From: Periplaneta americana
Lineage: Eukaryota > Arthropoda > Insecta > Blattodea > Blattidae
DNA: 64,000 nucleotides
Assembly: GCF_040183065.1 (NCBI RefSeq)
Contig: NC_091125.1
Location: 117,476,121-117,540,120, forward strand
Reading direction: 5' to 3'
Positions 1 to 11,708 of the stretch are shown here, in pieces. The notes under the pieces were generated by a model that was not told the origin of the DNA, ran no database searches, and saw only the letters and a program-made list of their open reading frames with translations. How positions within the stretch are numbered: the stretch's first letter is position 1; every line of letters begins with the position of its first letter. Both the position numbers and the translations under genes were made by a program.

Positions 1-1838
1 CTGTCTTACTAGATCAGAGTTGAGAGTTGGATTCTCGAGCTACGTAGCAAGATTTAAGTTTTTACAGTATTATGTTTCTTTCTACATTTCGCTAAAAATT
101 TCCTTAAATTATATCACACCCAATTCCTTCAAAATCGTTATTTGATTGCTACTTCACAGTAAATCATCAGAGCTCAGATTTTTATGGAAATTTATTTTTT
201 ATTAACTGGTTTATTAACAATGCTAATTTGTTTATAAATCCTGAGCATTATGCTCTGCTTGCACAATTTTTATATAAGACTTTTTCCTTTTTCTTTTTTT
301 TAAATTAAATACATAGCCTACATTACTTTTGTTTCATTGCCTTTTTTGCATGGCTGGATAGTATCTTTTTTATATTCGTGAATACAGCAAATTGTTGTTC
401 ATTTTTAATTTGTATTACAATTTTCATTGTGTCGTAGGCCTACATTATCTTTTTTATATTCGTATATACAATAAATTGTGGTTCATTTTTAATTTGTATT
501 ACAATTTTCATTGTAGGCCTATATTATTTGTTAGGAGATATATGTTAGTACTGTACATATTACACTTGTTTTCCATTATTTCATTGTAGTGTTATACAGC
601 AATATGAAAGTACTTCAGTGCTACTAATACATGAAAAGTGCCAAAACTTTATATTTCAAAACATTGCTAAACATATCTGAAAATATGATTTGCTCTATTT
701 ATTGAGTATGAAAATTAGTCTGATGTGCAGTTGGTAATGCAAATGCATATGGTTTCGATTTATTTTCTGCATTGTGCAGAACAGTGCTAAAAGAGTTCAC
801 AATTAGATTACAAGTTGTAAATTAATGAAATGTGATCCACACACAAACCATGGTATCAGTTGATAAGAAAGTAAGCTGATTTTGTATACAGTTGTCTGGA
901 ACAAAAAAAAAAAATAACATTTTCTTTATATTTTTAGGCTCTCTGTTCTTAATTATTGCTTATTTTTTTTATGACCATTAAGATATCTTTACTATGTCAT
1001 TATTGGCAATTTGTATATCATCAAAAACTGTACACTGATCATGATAGACTGAATGAACTCTGTACTTGAAAGTGACACTGAATGAAAAAATAACCGGATT
1101 AATAACAGCTATGACTTCCATTTGGCTCTTAATCAAATGAGAGTGAGTAGAAGAACTGAGTGCAAACTTCAGGTGTCCTTACTGTTGATGGTTGACAAAG
1201 TTAATGATATATATCTTTAGTGACCATAATATGGGGGTACTTTGTGTTTGTGAAGGAGGGAGTATAGTATTTTATACTTGCTTAGATAGAAGAGGATGTG
1301 GAATGCTCTTTCCATTATGTATTTATTGGAATATGTTAGTAAAGAGGAAAGAATACCCTTTCCTTCTTTAATTTGATGTACAAGCATATATTTTTTTTCT
1401 CCCACCAAGGTACATTATTTGAGAGGATTAACTGATGTGCAGAAGAGGGAATTAACTAAATCAAATTATGAATCTGGAAAAGAATAGCTATTCTTTTTCA
1501 CAGGGCAATAATTTTCTGTTTTATTATTTTGGTGACTCTTTCCATATTTTGCATTTTTCCAATATTTCCTTAATTTTTTTAATCTTCTGTCACCTTTGTT
1601 GTTTATTATTGAAAACCACATTTGATTACTAGTCTTATGAAAAGTACTACAGAAAGTACAAATTAATAGCGATTCTATTGTTTTACTACTGAGCTAATGT
1701 AATATATCTTGACAATAATCATATAAAAGCTAAACAGAAAACTGTTGTGAAGTGAAACATGACTTCCGAAGTTGTTTCTAGTATTACACATTGATATAAG
1801 AAATTATATGACATGTGATCATTATGCAGGTAAACATA
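1..1838. other. AT-rich flank without recognisable gene
   Basis: Apart from the tandem duplication at 362-525 I see no coding region, RNA gene or transposon end here. Open frames are short and their translations look like random AT-rich sequence. Confidence 0.6.
362..525. repeat. Tandem duplication, about 84-bp unit
   Basis: Two adjacent units read ATCTTTTTTATATTCG, then a run containing TTTTTAATTTGTATTACA, then TAGGCCTA. The unit starting near 363 recurs near 447 with a few changes and a short deletion, so this is a simple local duplication. Confidence 0.8.
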
Positions 1839-2096
1839 TGAAGGGTACACGGGAAAAACGAACAATGTCACAGTGCTGTTAAGGGTGATGTCATTATCTA
1901 ATTTACTGTATTACTACAAACTTTAGTGTTATTTTTACCAAAAGTGGTAAAGGAGAATTAAAACCACGCATACATTCATCATTTCCTTCATTTCAAGTAG
2001 AAACACCAATAAATTTAGCAGTAATATACCGAAATAGATCAATATCTCAACCTTAATGGAAATGTGACATTGTTCGTTTTTCCCGTGTACCCTTCA
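1839..2096. mobile_element. MITE with about 33-bp terminal inverted repeats, TA target site
   Basis: The left end (TGAAGGGTACACGGGAAAAA onward) is repeated in inverse orientation at 2064-2096, almost without mismatch over about 33 bp. TA lies immediately outside both ends (1837-1838 and 2097-2098). The 258-bp element encodes nothing. The TA target points to a Tc1/mariner-type parent, which is inference from the target site only. Confidence 0.85.
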
Positions 2097-2624
2097 TATA
2101 TGTCACAAGCATTTACAATATTAATTTAATTGCAGTTTCGTATACCATTGATCAAGAATTGATGCTGTTTGGAACAGTTTGAGATTAGCTACTGCAAGTT
2201 CCTCTCAATCCCCTTCCTACACAAACGCACATAGGCCTACATACACTCAATCATTTGTATTGCAAAAAAGAATTCGCTGGGTACCTTGTTTCTTGACTCT
2301 TGTCAATGATGCATTACTTAGGATTTGGTCACTTTCGAGTGTAAATGTAAGCTAAGAATGAATATGAATACAATGAAAGAAAAATTCTTAAAAATCAAAT
2401 ATAAATAATACAAAAATGCATTCAAAAGTGAAGGTATGTAGTAGCAAAACTGGCCAGAAAATGTACACTAGAGCTAAAGAGATATTAAGACAAACACAGT
2501 TTTCAAATGAGTGGTTAGATTTTTTTTTATGGCAGGTGAGGTACTTTTAACTTTGTCATTGACTACTATATTCTCATCTAGTCTACCTTGTAAATTTCAA
2601 TGTGACGTTTGTCATTGCCTTTGG
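2097..2624. other. No feature recognised
   Basis: AT-rich sequence with no coding potential or repeat that I recognise. Confidence 0.5.
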
Positions 2625-2825
2625 TCATGGGAGGTCCAGTATGATAATGATTAGGATGATTCAGCAGTTGGTGGAATGCTGGTGGGGGGAAACAGAATTA
2701 CTCCGTGAAACCTACCCCAAACTCCATCTTCGTCTGCTATAAATTCCACCGAGACTAGCTGGGAATTGAACCCTGTCTCTGGTATGGAAAGTCAACGTTC
2801 TAGTTGACTACTAGGTCTAGCTTTC
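2625..2825 (-). mobile_element. Degenerate tRNA-derived SINE-like repeat
   Basis: On the minus strand near 2765-2790 there is a B-box-like GGGTTCAATTCCC, preceded by an anticodon-arm-like stretch (2785-2820), and then a non-tRNA body rich in GGTGG. The A box is weak. It could equally be a decayed tRNA relic of another SINE family. Confidence 0.45.
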
Positions 2826-3684
2826 ACAAGCCTCTTGTTTCATATCAACTTTTTTAAATGTTGTTAACTTGGTAAGTGAATTACTATATTGGCCTAAATC
2901 AAGTATGATGTTTTTTTGAACAAAACAGCCTTGTAAAAACTGTACTCATATTATAATCACAGTCTAGCCCTTTTCATAAGAGTTTACTTTACTCTAGGAT
3001 GCGCAGACTGTACAAGCTGATTATACTCTATCCAATGGTTATTCTTAAAGGATTATTAACAACAACAATAATCTTAAGCTAATCAGCCACCAATTCCTCA
3101 GTCATGCTGTCTTGTGTACTCGAAATAATGGCTACCTAATATACAAGGAGATGGGCAAAGAGAAAATGCTGTACTGCATGTGACTTATGCATACAAACAA
3201 ACTCTCATTTCCGTTGGCAAGCCAAGCTGCGCTTGCTCAGTAGCCCAGTAATGTAATCGATTCTGTTGTGGTAATTTGTTTTTGGTTGAATACTGTATGA
3301 TACTTTTGCTAAACAGGAAAATTAGAGGTGATGTCAAAGACATTTTGTAGAAAATTTTCAAATTATCTTATATCTAGTAGGTCTGTGATTTACAAATTAG
3401 TGTAAAAACTTCATGCAGTGAGTTCATTGCTGAACAGAAAGAAAATAATAATAGACATGTTATTACTGTAGGCAAATAGGATGACAGGTGCCTGTTTAGA
3501 AGCCAATTCAAGAAAGTCTTTTCATAAAAATTAGCACGATAAACATGGGTATTAAGAGCATCTGCACATTTGACTACAAAACGGTTAAAATTGAGGTCAT
3601 ACAAAACAACTGGAGTTCAGTACCTTCTGCTAGTAGATGTAGGATAAAGATTGCATTATTGCACATGATTCAAACAGTCAATAC
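2826..3684. other. No feature recognised
   Basis: About 860 bases of AT-rich sequence. The longest open frame here gives a composition-biased peptide with no domain I know. Confidence 0.5.
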
Positions 3685-5175
3685 ATGACGGAGTTGTTGA
3701 TCCAGAAAAGATGTTTTACAGTGACGAAGCCTAGTTTCGTCTTAGTGGGTATGTTAATAGCTAAACAGTAAATATTAGTGTTCAGAAAAGCTGCATATCC
3801 TGCATGAGGTTCTCTTACATGACATGGAAATTGGGGTATGTTATGCAAGAAAAAAGTGTAGAATTATAGGGCTAACCCATGTCTTAGACATGGGCGGTGG
3901 ATAATGCTCAAGTAAGGAAGTACATGTCAGAGTCAAATACAGTGGAACTTGGTTCAAGGCCTGTCATGAGCTCTGAAAACGAGTAGGTAAAGGGGCTCCA
4001 GTGAAGCTGTGCCAGGACCAGCAAGCTGACAGTGGATTATAACATGCTTTCAAAAAATGGTAAAAACTTCGGAAATCTTGGATTGTAATAATAGACGATT
4101 TTGCAAAGGACATGGAATGGTCATCTAAAAATTGACGGAACAACTGTGAGAAGATAGAGATCGATGGAAAAGGCTTTGTACTTAGACTACCCGCAGTAGC
4201 CGAAACGTCTTTTGATAATGATAATGATGTTTTTGAGAATACCATAAATTCTGTGCAGTTATGTTAACAAATTGACTCTGTTCTTTTATGAATTACCGGA
4301 AGACGAGAAAACAATCATATTTTATGTAGGATAATGCTACTGTGCATACTGCAGATATTTCTGTGAATGAATTTAGGACGATCTTTGATGATCATGTTAT
4401 TAGTCGAGGATTGTGACTGGCTTGATCACCCAATTTCTATTTATGGGGTTCATCGAAAAAGAGAGTACTCCAACAATCCACATATGCTAAATGAATTGAA
4501 AGACAATTTTTTGTAGGCAGGGTGCGAATTAACAGGGGGATGGGGGGAGGGGATTTCCTCCTCCACTTTTGGAAAGTTATCCCTTCTCAGAAATTCATAT
4601 TAACATCGCTGACAGGAATAACTTCTTTCCCCCTTACAAAAATTATAATTGTTTTAATATGAGTATACTTTACAAAGTATAAAGTATGCAAAGAAAATTA
4701 TATTTCTGTGTTATAATCACCAGCAAACTGACAACAATCAGTAACTTAGGAATTACGCAGCTTATCTTAAGCCTGTTCACGGATATAATTATTATTATTA
4801 TTATTATTATCATCATCATCAAGATGCAAGACAAGTAACTCAGTGCAACCAAGCTTGAGCCGTAAAAGTGTGATCCAGTCGTGATACAGAGGTGAGTTTA
4901 TTCATATAGAACTTTATTATTCTAACTTCCAATGTTTACATTTTATCACAGTAATGTAAACAGCAATAATAATAATAATTATTATTATATTTGTTATTCT
5001 TTATCTACGATTCTATCCCCCCCCCCTCATCAGAAATCTTAATTTGCACCCTGTTTGCAGGTACAGAAATTACTATCATTACAGAAACTTCGTTGTGGTG
5101 CTACGAACATTTTTAAATTATGTAGGCATGCATTGTAATATACAACATTTCGAGACTTTACTTTGAGGTGAGTGT
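3685..5175 (+). pseudogene. Mariner-like transposase remnant, split by a hAT MITE
   Basis: The reading begins with a DDE motif region, DPEKMFYSDEA followed by FRLSGYVNS and WKLGYVMQEKS, typical of mariner-type transposases around the first catalytic aspartate (here SDE). From about 4316 it resumes as QDNATVHTADISVNEF, the region of the second aspartate, then SPNFYLWGS, where the usual SPDLxPxDF motif is eroded, and then ELKDNF. The reading continues across the 4518-5053 insertion as LQVQKLLSLQ and CGATNIFK, the usual C-terminal part. Several stops and frameshifts make it dead. The stretch 3865-4225 does not fit the transposase and is either a separate insertion or badly decayed. No terminal repeats were found. 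Confidence 0.7.
4518..5053. mobile_element. Non-autonomous hAT element (MITE)
   Basis: The ends are CAGGGTGCGAATTAA on the left and TTAATTTGCACCCTG on the right, inverted copies with one mismatch and the CAG...CTG termini usual for hAT elements. The flanking 8-mers are TTTGTAGG (4510-4517) and TTTGCAGG (5054-5061), an 8-bp target duplication with one change. The 536-bp body has no transposase and holds G- and C-rich runs just inside each end plus short (ATT)n tracts. It sits inside the mariner remnant and is therefore younger. Confidence 0.85.
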
Positions 5176-5299
5176 AAATTTTTGTGTCTGTAAAAATGGC
5201 AGTTGCTTGACTTTGGAATGGTGCAATGCTATCTGCCACCTTGACAGTGAGAAAGTCAGCAGAAAATCTTATCCTAACTCAGACACCCATTATAATACC

Positions 5300-5585
5300 A
5301 GAGTAATTGCTCTTTAGGAAGGGTACAGCATAGAGTATGATTACTGGCTGCTTAAAGGGAACCATTCTCTGACCCCAACAGGCAAATTAAAAAAAATGAG
5401 TTTGCAGTTGCTGGTGCAGTGGATAATTGCAGCATGGAGTAGGATTAGCAGAGAGTCAGTTGTGAAGGGTTTTAGAAAAAGTGCTGTTTTTCATAACATG
5501 GATAGCAGTGAGGATGCCTTTTTGTGACAGGATTACCAGTCTGAAGAAGAATCCAGTTTCAGTTCAGAAGATGAAGTTGTTTAAT
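5300..5585 (+). pseudogene. C-terminal remnant of a pogo/Tigger-type (CENP-B-like) transposase
   Basis: A frame reads KLKKMSLQLLVQWIIAAWSR, then ISRESVVKGFRKSAVFHNMD, then SSEDAFL and a final acidic SEEESSFSSEDEVV before a stop at about 5582. This matches the end of DDE_1 transposases of the pogo/Tigger group, in which a QWI..AW helix is followed by a K.F+K.GI...D segment and an acidic tail. The catalytic domain is absent upstream and one stop interrupts the frame. Family assignment rests on recognised motifs only. Confidence 0.6.
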
Positions 5586-6855
5586 TCCATAACATTTTCA
5601 AAGTGTAGGCCGTATTATATTGAGATATTTTTGTTTTTCATATAGAACATATGAACACTAGGGGTTATATTTTTATTATTATTGGAGATCGTACAAGATT
5701 TGGGCTAATATGGCACTATTTTCTTTCATGTAATGATTACTGCCTGGGAACAAAAAGATCATCTATATTGTCAAAGATATAATGAAAGCTTGACATTCAA
5801 GATCTTGAGATTAGTGTAGAAAGGTGGAAAATGTAATTTTATTGTTTAGATGTATAAGAACTTGAAAAAATATTTCTTACTTCGACAATATTTGGATTAC
5901 ACCAGAGGTGTACAGTGGACTCAAAATAACTCAAGAGTCTGATTTGACATATTTTATATGTTCTTTGGAAATTAATGTGGACGTGTTTTTAAATTCATAA
6001 GTTAAAATCTTTAATAGTTTCACTGAAGTCATTGTTTAACTTCTGTTGTAACATTAATGCTTATATGCAGATTTTGTATTGAACTGCTGTTTCCAGTGTC
6101 ATTGTGCCATCGATCCTCCATTACCACCATCTCTTAAGTAGGTGTCTGGTCTTGGCTCTCAGCTCTCTAACATACCTGCTGGCACATATTAGAGGCTTTA
6201 GATCTTACGAGACACTTGAGCTAAAAACAGATTAAGACATGAATTTGCTGGACAACGAATATATTTTAATTTTTTTACCTCAAAATACAGGTAATATTTT
6301 TAAAAATTTTGTTGAATCTGACAACAATATAGATTCGAGGTTATCCAGGTTTTACTATCAAAATATACGTCACTTCAGATTTCAGATGAATATTTGTTCT
6401 AATTTTAATATTATTATGTAGAGCTTTAGCACCATTTTCGTCAGTCAGTAGAGCAAATTTGGCAAGAAATTGAAACAATCTAAAAACACTTTGATTAGTT
6501 TAATCACTGATTAAAATGTGACCGAAGTGTACTGAATTTATAGATAAAACACTGAATTTAAAAACACATCCTATAATGTAATGTTCTGTAAACTCTTGTG
6601 AAGGTGTCATGCAACTTTCTCAGAGGTTGGTGCCTCTGTGGTAGCTAACTGATGTACAGAGTAATGCTTCCAATACACTTGAACTTGTCCTAACACTGTT
6701 AATTGTTTGAAAATAATGTCTCTTGTCTATGTCAAAATTAAACTAAATTATTCTCGCATATCATCCAATATCATCTCACCAGCACTAAATAATATCTGCA
6801 GGTGTGTGTATTGTTAGATAATAAATTGTAGCAGTAGTGGTACCATAATGACTTT
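5586..6855. other. No feature recognised
   Basis: About 1.3 kb of AT-rich sequence. A 60-residue open frame at 6239-6421 has no recognisable domain and is probably chance. Confidence 0.5.
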
Positions 6856-7072
6856 CTTACTTATGGCTTTTAAGAAACCCGGAGGTTCATTGCTGCTCTC
6901 ACATAAGTCCACCATTGGTCCCTATCCTGAGCAAGATTAATCCATCATATCCCACCTCCCTCAAATCCATTTTTATATTATCCTCCCATCTACATCTCGG
7001 CCTCCCTAAAGGTTTTTTCTCCTCCGGCCTCCCAACTAACACACTATATGTATTTCTGAATTTGCACCGTAA
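6856..7072 (-). pseudogene. LINE family A, 3'-end fragment
   Basis: The minus strand encodes the end of the same non-LTR polyprotein seen intact at 57440-58050: fragments of the RPRRRWEDN, LREVGYD and MNLRVP motifs, ending at GGGTTTCTTAAAAGCCATAA. Only about 215 bp remain. It is 5'-truncated next to the (ATT)n tract at 7078. Confidence 0.8.
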
Positions 7073-7076
7073 TGAC

Positions 7077-7077
<1 letters not shown>

Positions 7078-7131
<54 letters not shown>
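7078..7131. repeat. (ATT)n microsatellite
   Basis: About 18 perfect ATT units. In this window such tracts usually mark retrotransposon tails. The tyrosine-run open frame ending here is an artefact. Confidence 0.95.
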
Positions 7132-7134
<3 letters not shown>

Positions 7135-7303
7135 CTCTGGACTAGAACAGGAAATCTATAGTAGCTGTCCTAACATCAAATTTCTAAGAAAAATCTAATA
7201 TGAAAAAATTCGAAAGGTATTAATCACATGTGAAGACTACAAAGTGTAGTACAACGAAATATAAACATCATCTAATGTAGATTGTAAAAATGTTACATCA
7301 AGA

Positions 7304-7780
7304 CAGAGGCATACGCAAGATGAGGGGGTTACCAGGTTTGAATCCCTTCTTGAACTTTTTTAAAAACTGACTATTTAGATTTGAGTATTTTTTTATCCAT
7401 AATTGTTTTCCCTTCTCTAACTTTTCACTGTCAGAGTAACAAAATCAGTTTACATTTTTAATATAAACTTCATATTATCGTTCCAGGTTCTTTGATATGT
7501 CTAAGCTACTGCAAAACTCAATTTTACATTTTTTCAGTAAAAAGTTGCGTAGTGATTCTCGCTAAGTTAGTGAAAATTTCACATTGGCAAATGTTTCTTC
7601 TAGCCACAGCATGAAGATGTCGTTGCAAACGTTCTTCCCAGAACTAGTGTCACATCTGCTTGTGAAAACTCAGCTGATAATGATAATAATAATACAAAAA
7701 AAATTAAATACCAATAATGTAAATTGTAAACAATTTTAATAATAACCCCTCCCTTTGACAAAATTCTGCGTATGCCACTG
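7304..7780. mobile_element. Non-autonomous hAT element (MITE)
   Basis: Left end CAGAGGCATACGCAAGA and right end TTCTGCGTATGCCACTG are inverted repeats with CAG...CTG termini. The 8-bp flanks CATCAAGA (7296-7303) and TATCAAGA (7781-7788) agree at 7 of 8 positions. The subterminal runs GAGGGGGTTA and AACCCCTCCC also pair. Size 477 bp, no coding content. Confidence 0.85.
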
Positions 7781-8216
7781 TATCAAGATATAGTCAAGGA
7801 TGCCAAATTGTGTGTCAGTAAAACACATAGTATGGATTTATTCTGTAAAGTTATTGATTTAAGTTACATTGGGACAGAGAGAGAAAAATGCAAGTAAATG
7901 TACATACTATTGTTCAGAACACAAACTGGAAAAATCAATAATAAAGATTGCCATTTAGCATCTGTTCAAAGGGAATCACCAAAACCATTTCATAGCAGAT
8001 GAGATCAAATGTGGAAGCTGACTATTTGTAATGTTTACTACAGAAATAGTTTCAGACGTCTTCATCTGGGAGTTTAATTCCAGAAGTAAGCCAGCAATTA
8101 TTCTCGATACCTTCTATGTTATACAATGTTCTCAAAATACACAACAGATACAGAATTACTGGAATGCAATATATCATGCTGATATAGTATTGTATAATTT
8201 TATAAGAAATTAACAA
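7781..8216. other. No feature recognised
   Basis: AT-rich, no support for a gene. Confidence 0.5.
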
Positions 8217-8392
8217 CTCAATAGTTGAGCAGTTTGGACTTTTTCCATTGCTAATTGTCAAAAAAGTATAACACAACGTTTGGAAGAGTGGATTTCTCTT
8301 CGTCTTCAGGTAAAAACCTACTCTTCGAAACATTGTGTTATAATTTTTTGACAATTAGCATTGGAAAAAGTCCAAACTGCTCAACTATTGAG
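8217..8392. mobile_element. Foldback MITE with about 75-bp arms
   Basis: The left arm starting CTCAATAGTTGAGCAGTTTG is repeated in inverse orientation at 8320-8392 with only a few mismatches, leaving a spacer of about 30 bp. The outer ends are themselves short palindromes (CTCAATAGTTGAG). CAA directly flanks both sides (8214-8216 and 8393-8395), a possible 3-bp target duplication. The open frames on both strands here are by-products of the palindrome. Confidence 0.8.
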
Positions 8393-8935
8393 CAATTCAG
8401 CGTTACATAAATCTAACTTCCAGGTAAAGCTTCCTGTCAATTATTCAATTCACCGTTGCTCTCCCCCCTTCATCCAGATCAAAATTAACAACATTATTAA
8501 TTCTTCCATCATAACAGTAAGATCAGCAGCCTTGTTATGGTGTGTATCTTCCGTCTCTAACTCTAAACTCTCTTATTAACAAGTATAAACAACGAAAAAA
8601 ATAATTTAATTTCATAAAATCATTTTCATAGTGTTAGTTTTGTTTTCATTAAACTAATGATTACATTTCTTACAGTTAATCATTTTACTTTTATATTACT
8701 ATCTCTGAACAGATATGTTGTGATGAACAATTTTTAAGCTATGTGCAATGAAATTGAAAGCATTACGAAATTAAAAAAAAAAAAAAAAATGAAATTTTGT
8801 AAAACCAAAGATTATGTAGTAAGATGACTAAGGTAAGACGTTACTTTTAAAATTGTTTATGTTTTCCTAGCATTCATATTAGTTATATTTCATAATTTCA
8901 TAGTATTTACAAATCGTAATGCATTGTTTTTTTAA
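8393..8935. other. No feature recognised
   Basis: AT-rich, with an 18-base A run near 8772. Confidence 0.5.
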
Positions 8936-9170
8936 TTTGGTTATTTTACGACGCTGTATCAACATCTTCGGTTATTTAGGTGATAATGTCAGTGAAACGA
9001 GTCCGGAGTCCAGCACCGAAAATTACCCAGCATTTGCTCGTATTGGATTGAGGGAAAACTCCGGAAAAAACCTCAACCAGGTAATTTTCCCTGATCAGGA
9101 TTCGAACATGAGCCACCTTGTTTTGTGGTCAGACGTACTGACCATTACTCCACAGTTGTGGGCGTTGTAA
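8936..9170 (-). mobile_element. tRNA-derived SINE, type 2
   Basis: On the minus strand the tRNA-like head has an A-box-like TGGAGTAATGGTCAG and a B box GTTCGAATCC. It is followed by the shared body TTACCTGGTTGAGGTTTTTT and ends at GATACAGCGTCGTAAAATAA. Closely related copies lie at 16186-16360 and 28413-28673. The head comes from a tRNA gene, so an internal RNA polymerase III promoter is expected. Confidence 0.85.
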
Positions 9171-9916
9171 TGCATTGTGATGTTACTAAATTACAGAAGT
9201 TCAAGTGTATTGTGAAATGATAATCCAAATGTACATACGTTTTGTAATACATTTTTTATTGCTTGTATGTTTTATCACTTAATATTTCTGTAACTGATGT
9301 TTATGTAAAAAAAATTAAACAAATGATATTCTTTTGATACAAATGAACAAATCTCAGATAGTAGAACAGTGGGGATTATTACTGATTTATTTATTTTATT
9401 TTACATTATATATATTTTTACTGACTAATGCTAAAGTGGTTCTTATAAATAAAAAATTATCTGTATATTAATAGTGTTCCATACATCATATATGGTAGGT
9501 TGAATTCCCTAGTGGCTAAGCTTATAGGAGGAATTTGTTTTTAAAACCCTCCTCCTCCTTGTCCTTCGCCTGTTCCAATTTCAAAGGCTTCTATAATAAT
9601 CTATCCAGCCAGTTCTAGGTCTACCAACATTCCTGCTTCCTCTTGGTATATGGTTTAAAATGGTGTTCGGTGATCTTCTATTCCTTGAATGTATTAGTTC
9701 CTATTTCTTTTTAGAATTGCATTTTTTCAACTGAATTAAAAGTATTTAATTAATTCCTTATGTTATTTTTTGGTAATGCAACAATGTATGCTTAACTATA
9801 TTCCTGAGGAATTTCATTTCACTGCTTTCTGATTTTGGTTTGACAGTCTTATTTACAGACTAGTTCTCATATTCATATTGGATAGCTAAAATTTTGTAAA
9901 ATCTTGTGTGTGGGTA

Positions 9917-9918
<2 letters not shown>

Positions 9919-9963
<45 letters not shown>

Positions 9964-10478
9964 GTATGGCATATTGTTGCTCTCAAAAAAGCTGTAAGTT
10001 AGAATTTATGAAACAATTATATTACCGGTTCTTCTGTATGGTTGTGAAACTTGGACTCTCACTTCGAAAAAGGAACAGAGGTAAAGGGTGTTTGAGAATA
10101 AGGTGCTTAGGAAAATATTTGGGGCTAAGAAGGATGAAGTTACAGGAGCATGGAGAAAGTTACATAACACAGAACAGAAATACAGCATGTATTTTATTCT
10201 TCACCTGACATAATTAGGAACATTAAATCCAAACGTTTGAGATGGGCAGGGCATGTAGCATGTATGGGCAAATCCAGAAATGCATATAGAGTATTAGTTG
10301 GGAGCCAGAGGGAATAAGACCTTTGGGAAGGTCGAGACGTAGATGGGAGGATAATATTAAAGTGGATTTGAGGGAGGTAGGATATGATGGTAGAGAATGG
10401 ATTAATCTTACTCAGGATAGGGACATATGGCGGATTTATCTGAAGGCGGCAATAAATCTCCGGGTTCCTTAAAAGCCA
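9919..10478 (+). pseudogene. T42 tract plus LINE family A 3'-end fragment inserted in LINE B
   Basis: A run of about 42 T (9919-9960) is followed by plus-strand coding for ILPVLLYGCETWTLTSKK, LRVFENKVLRKIFGAKKDEV and, after frameshifts, the GRSRRRWEDN-like and MNLRVP end with CGGGTTCCTTAAAAGCCAT. This is the C-terminus of family A. Its orientation is opposite to the surrounding family B element, whose sequence continues on both sides, so this fragment arrived later. Confidence 0.75.
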
Positions 10479-11372
10479 TCCTCTTAAATCTGTTTTTGTT
10501 GCCTATATAATTTTGTTCTCATTATGAAATATTGCAACCCGAATAATTAAATGACGAAACCTGTTCTGTTTATTTGTCATCCACCACAATTCTGCATCTT
10601 ATGTGGTCCCTTTCTAAAATTGCCATTAAAATAATTTTTTAGCTCTGGAAATTTTGAGGTTGTATTTCATTATACATTTATGGAGATGATAAGCTGCAAC
10701 CTGTAGTTCATCTTCAAAATAAAATATCTTAGTCGTCAGCAAACACATATTACTTAAAAGTACATTATTTATATTTATCCTATATGTGAAATTTCATAGC
10801 CATTCATCTAGGGCTGAGTCAATGTATAATGTATATTAAAAGGAGTTGGCAATAGTGGACAGTCTTGTTTGTTGCCCTGATTAACACCAGCTTTTTTCAC
10901 TAGTCTTATTTGTGGTTTTGCTTAGTGTTTCCGTGTTATTGGATAAGGTGTGAATGATTCTAATTAAATGATTTGGACATAATTTGTTGAACATATTTCC
11001 CATAATTTATGACGTTGGACTCTGTCGAGAGCTTTTTCATAATCTACAAATATAATATTATGTTGACAGGTTAAATTCTTTTCTTTATTCTATAATTTGT
11101 TGGATTACGGAGATGCAGTCACTGCGTGATCATCCCTTTCTGAACTCGCCCATTGTCCTTTGTGTAGTTTGTTTTTCACGAATTGTATTCAGGCACTGAG
11201 TTATTATTTTTACAAATATTTTATATGCAGAATTTAATAAACTAATGCCTTTGTAATTCTTAATAGTTCCATCTGTTTCCTTTATCTAAAAACTAGGATG
11301 AATACACCTTTCCATTCATGAAATATTTAAATCTTGTCCAACAAATGTTTAATACAGAGTATGTCAAAATTA

Positions 11373-11708
11373 GAATAATTTCGAGGGAAAAATTGTTCCG
11401 GAGCCGGGTATCGAACCCGGGACCTTTGGTTTAACGTACCAACGCTCTACCACTGAGCTACTCGGGAACTCTAACCGACACCGATCCAATTTTTCCCTCT
11501 ATATCCACAGACCTCAAAGTGGGCTGACAACCGTCAAGCAACCAACTTCGAGTGCACACTAACTCCGTGTGGCTTAAATTGTGGTTTTCTGTTAACGAAC
11601 AGTGACGTGTATTATGCAAATCAAGATTTTCAGGTATAACTCCCTGTAAAGTTGATTTGAATAATTCAAATCAACTTTACAGGGAGTTATACCTGAAAAT
11701 CTTGATTT
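11373..11708 (-). mobile_element. tRNA-like retroposon inserted in the mariner left end, 14-bp target duplication
   Basis: GTATGTCAAAATTA occurs at 11359-11372 and again at 11709-11722, a perfect 14-bp direct repeat. The 336 bases between are absent from the other mariner end. On the minus strand the insert consists of a long palindrome, about 120 bp of unrecognised body, a tRNA-like cassette and a short 3' tail. The target-duplication length fits LINE-driven retroposition. The tRNA-like part lies near the 3' end instead of the usual 5' position. Confidence 0.75.
11397..11467 (-). tRNA. tRNA-like fold inside a retroposon (probably not a functional tRNA)
   Basis: The minus strand folds as a 71-nt cloverleaf. 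The acceptor TCCCGAG/CTCCGGA pairs at 6 of 7 positions. The D arm is GCTC...GAGC, the anticodon stem TTGGT/ACCAA has loop ACGTTAA, and the T arm CCGGG-TTCGATA-CCCGG is perfect. A box TAGCTCAGTGG and B box GGTTCGATACC are intact. The anticodon would be GTT (Asn), but position 33 is C where U is nearly invariant. It is embedded in a repeat and framed by 13-bp inverted repeats at 11383-11395 and 11487-11499, so I read it as an element part. Confidence 0.6.

Noticed and set aside
3964-4245. 93-residue minus-strand frame as a gene
   Set aside because: No recognisable domain and it lies between the two halves of a transposase remnant; no splice or start support.
7078-7131. Open frames made of (ATT)n/(AAT)n tracts here and at 24775, 35743, 41500, 58056 and elsewhere
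   Set aside because: Poly-Tyr, poly-Ile, poly-Leu or poly-Asn translations are frame artefacts of trinucleotide repeats.
11397-11467. Functional tRNA-Asn gene
   Set aside because: It lies within a retroposon, has C at position 33 and a mismatch in the acceptor stem, and is framed by repeat-specific inverted sequences.
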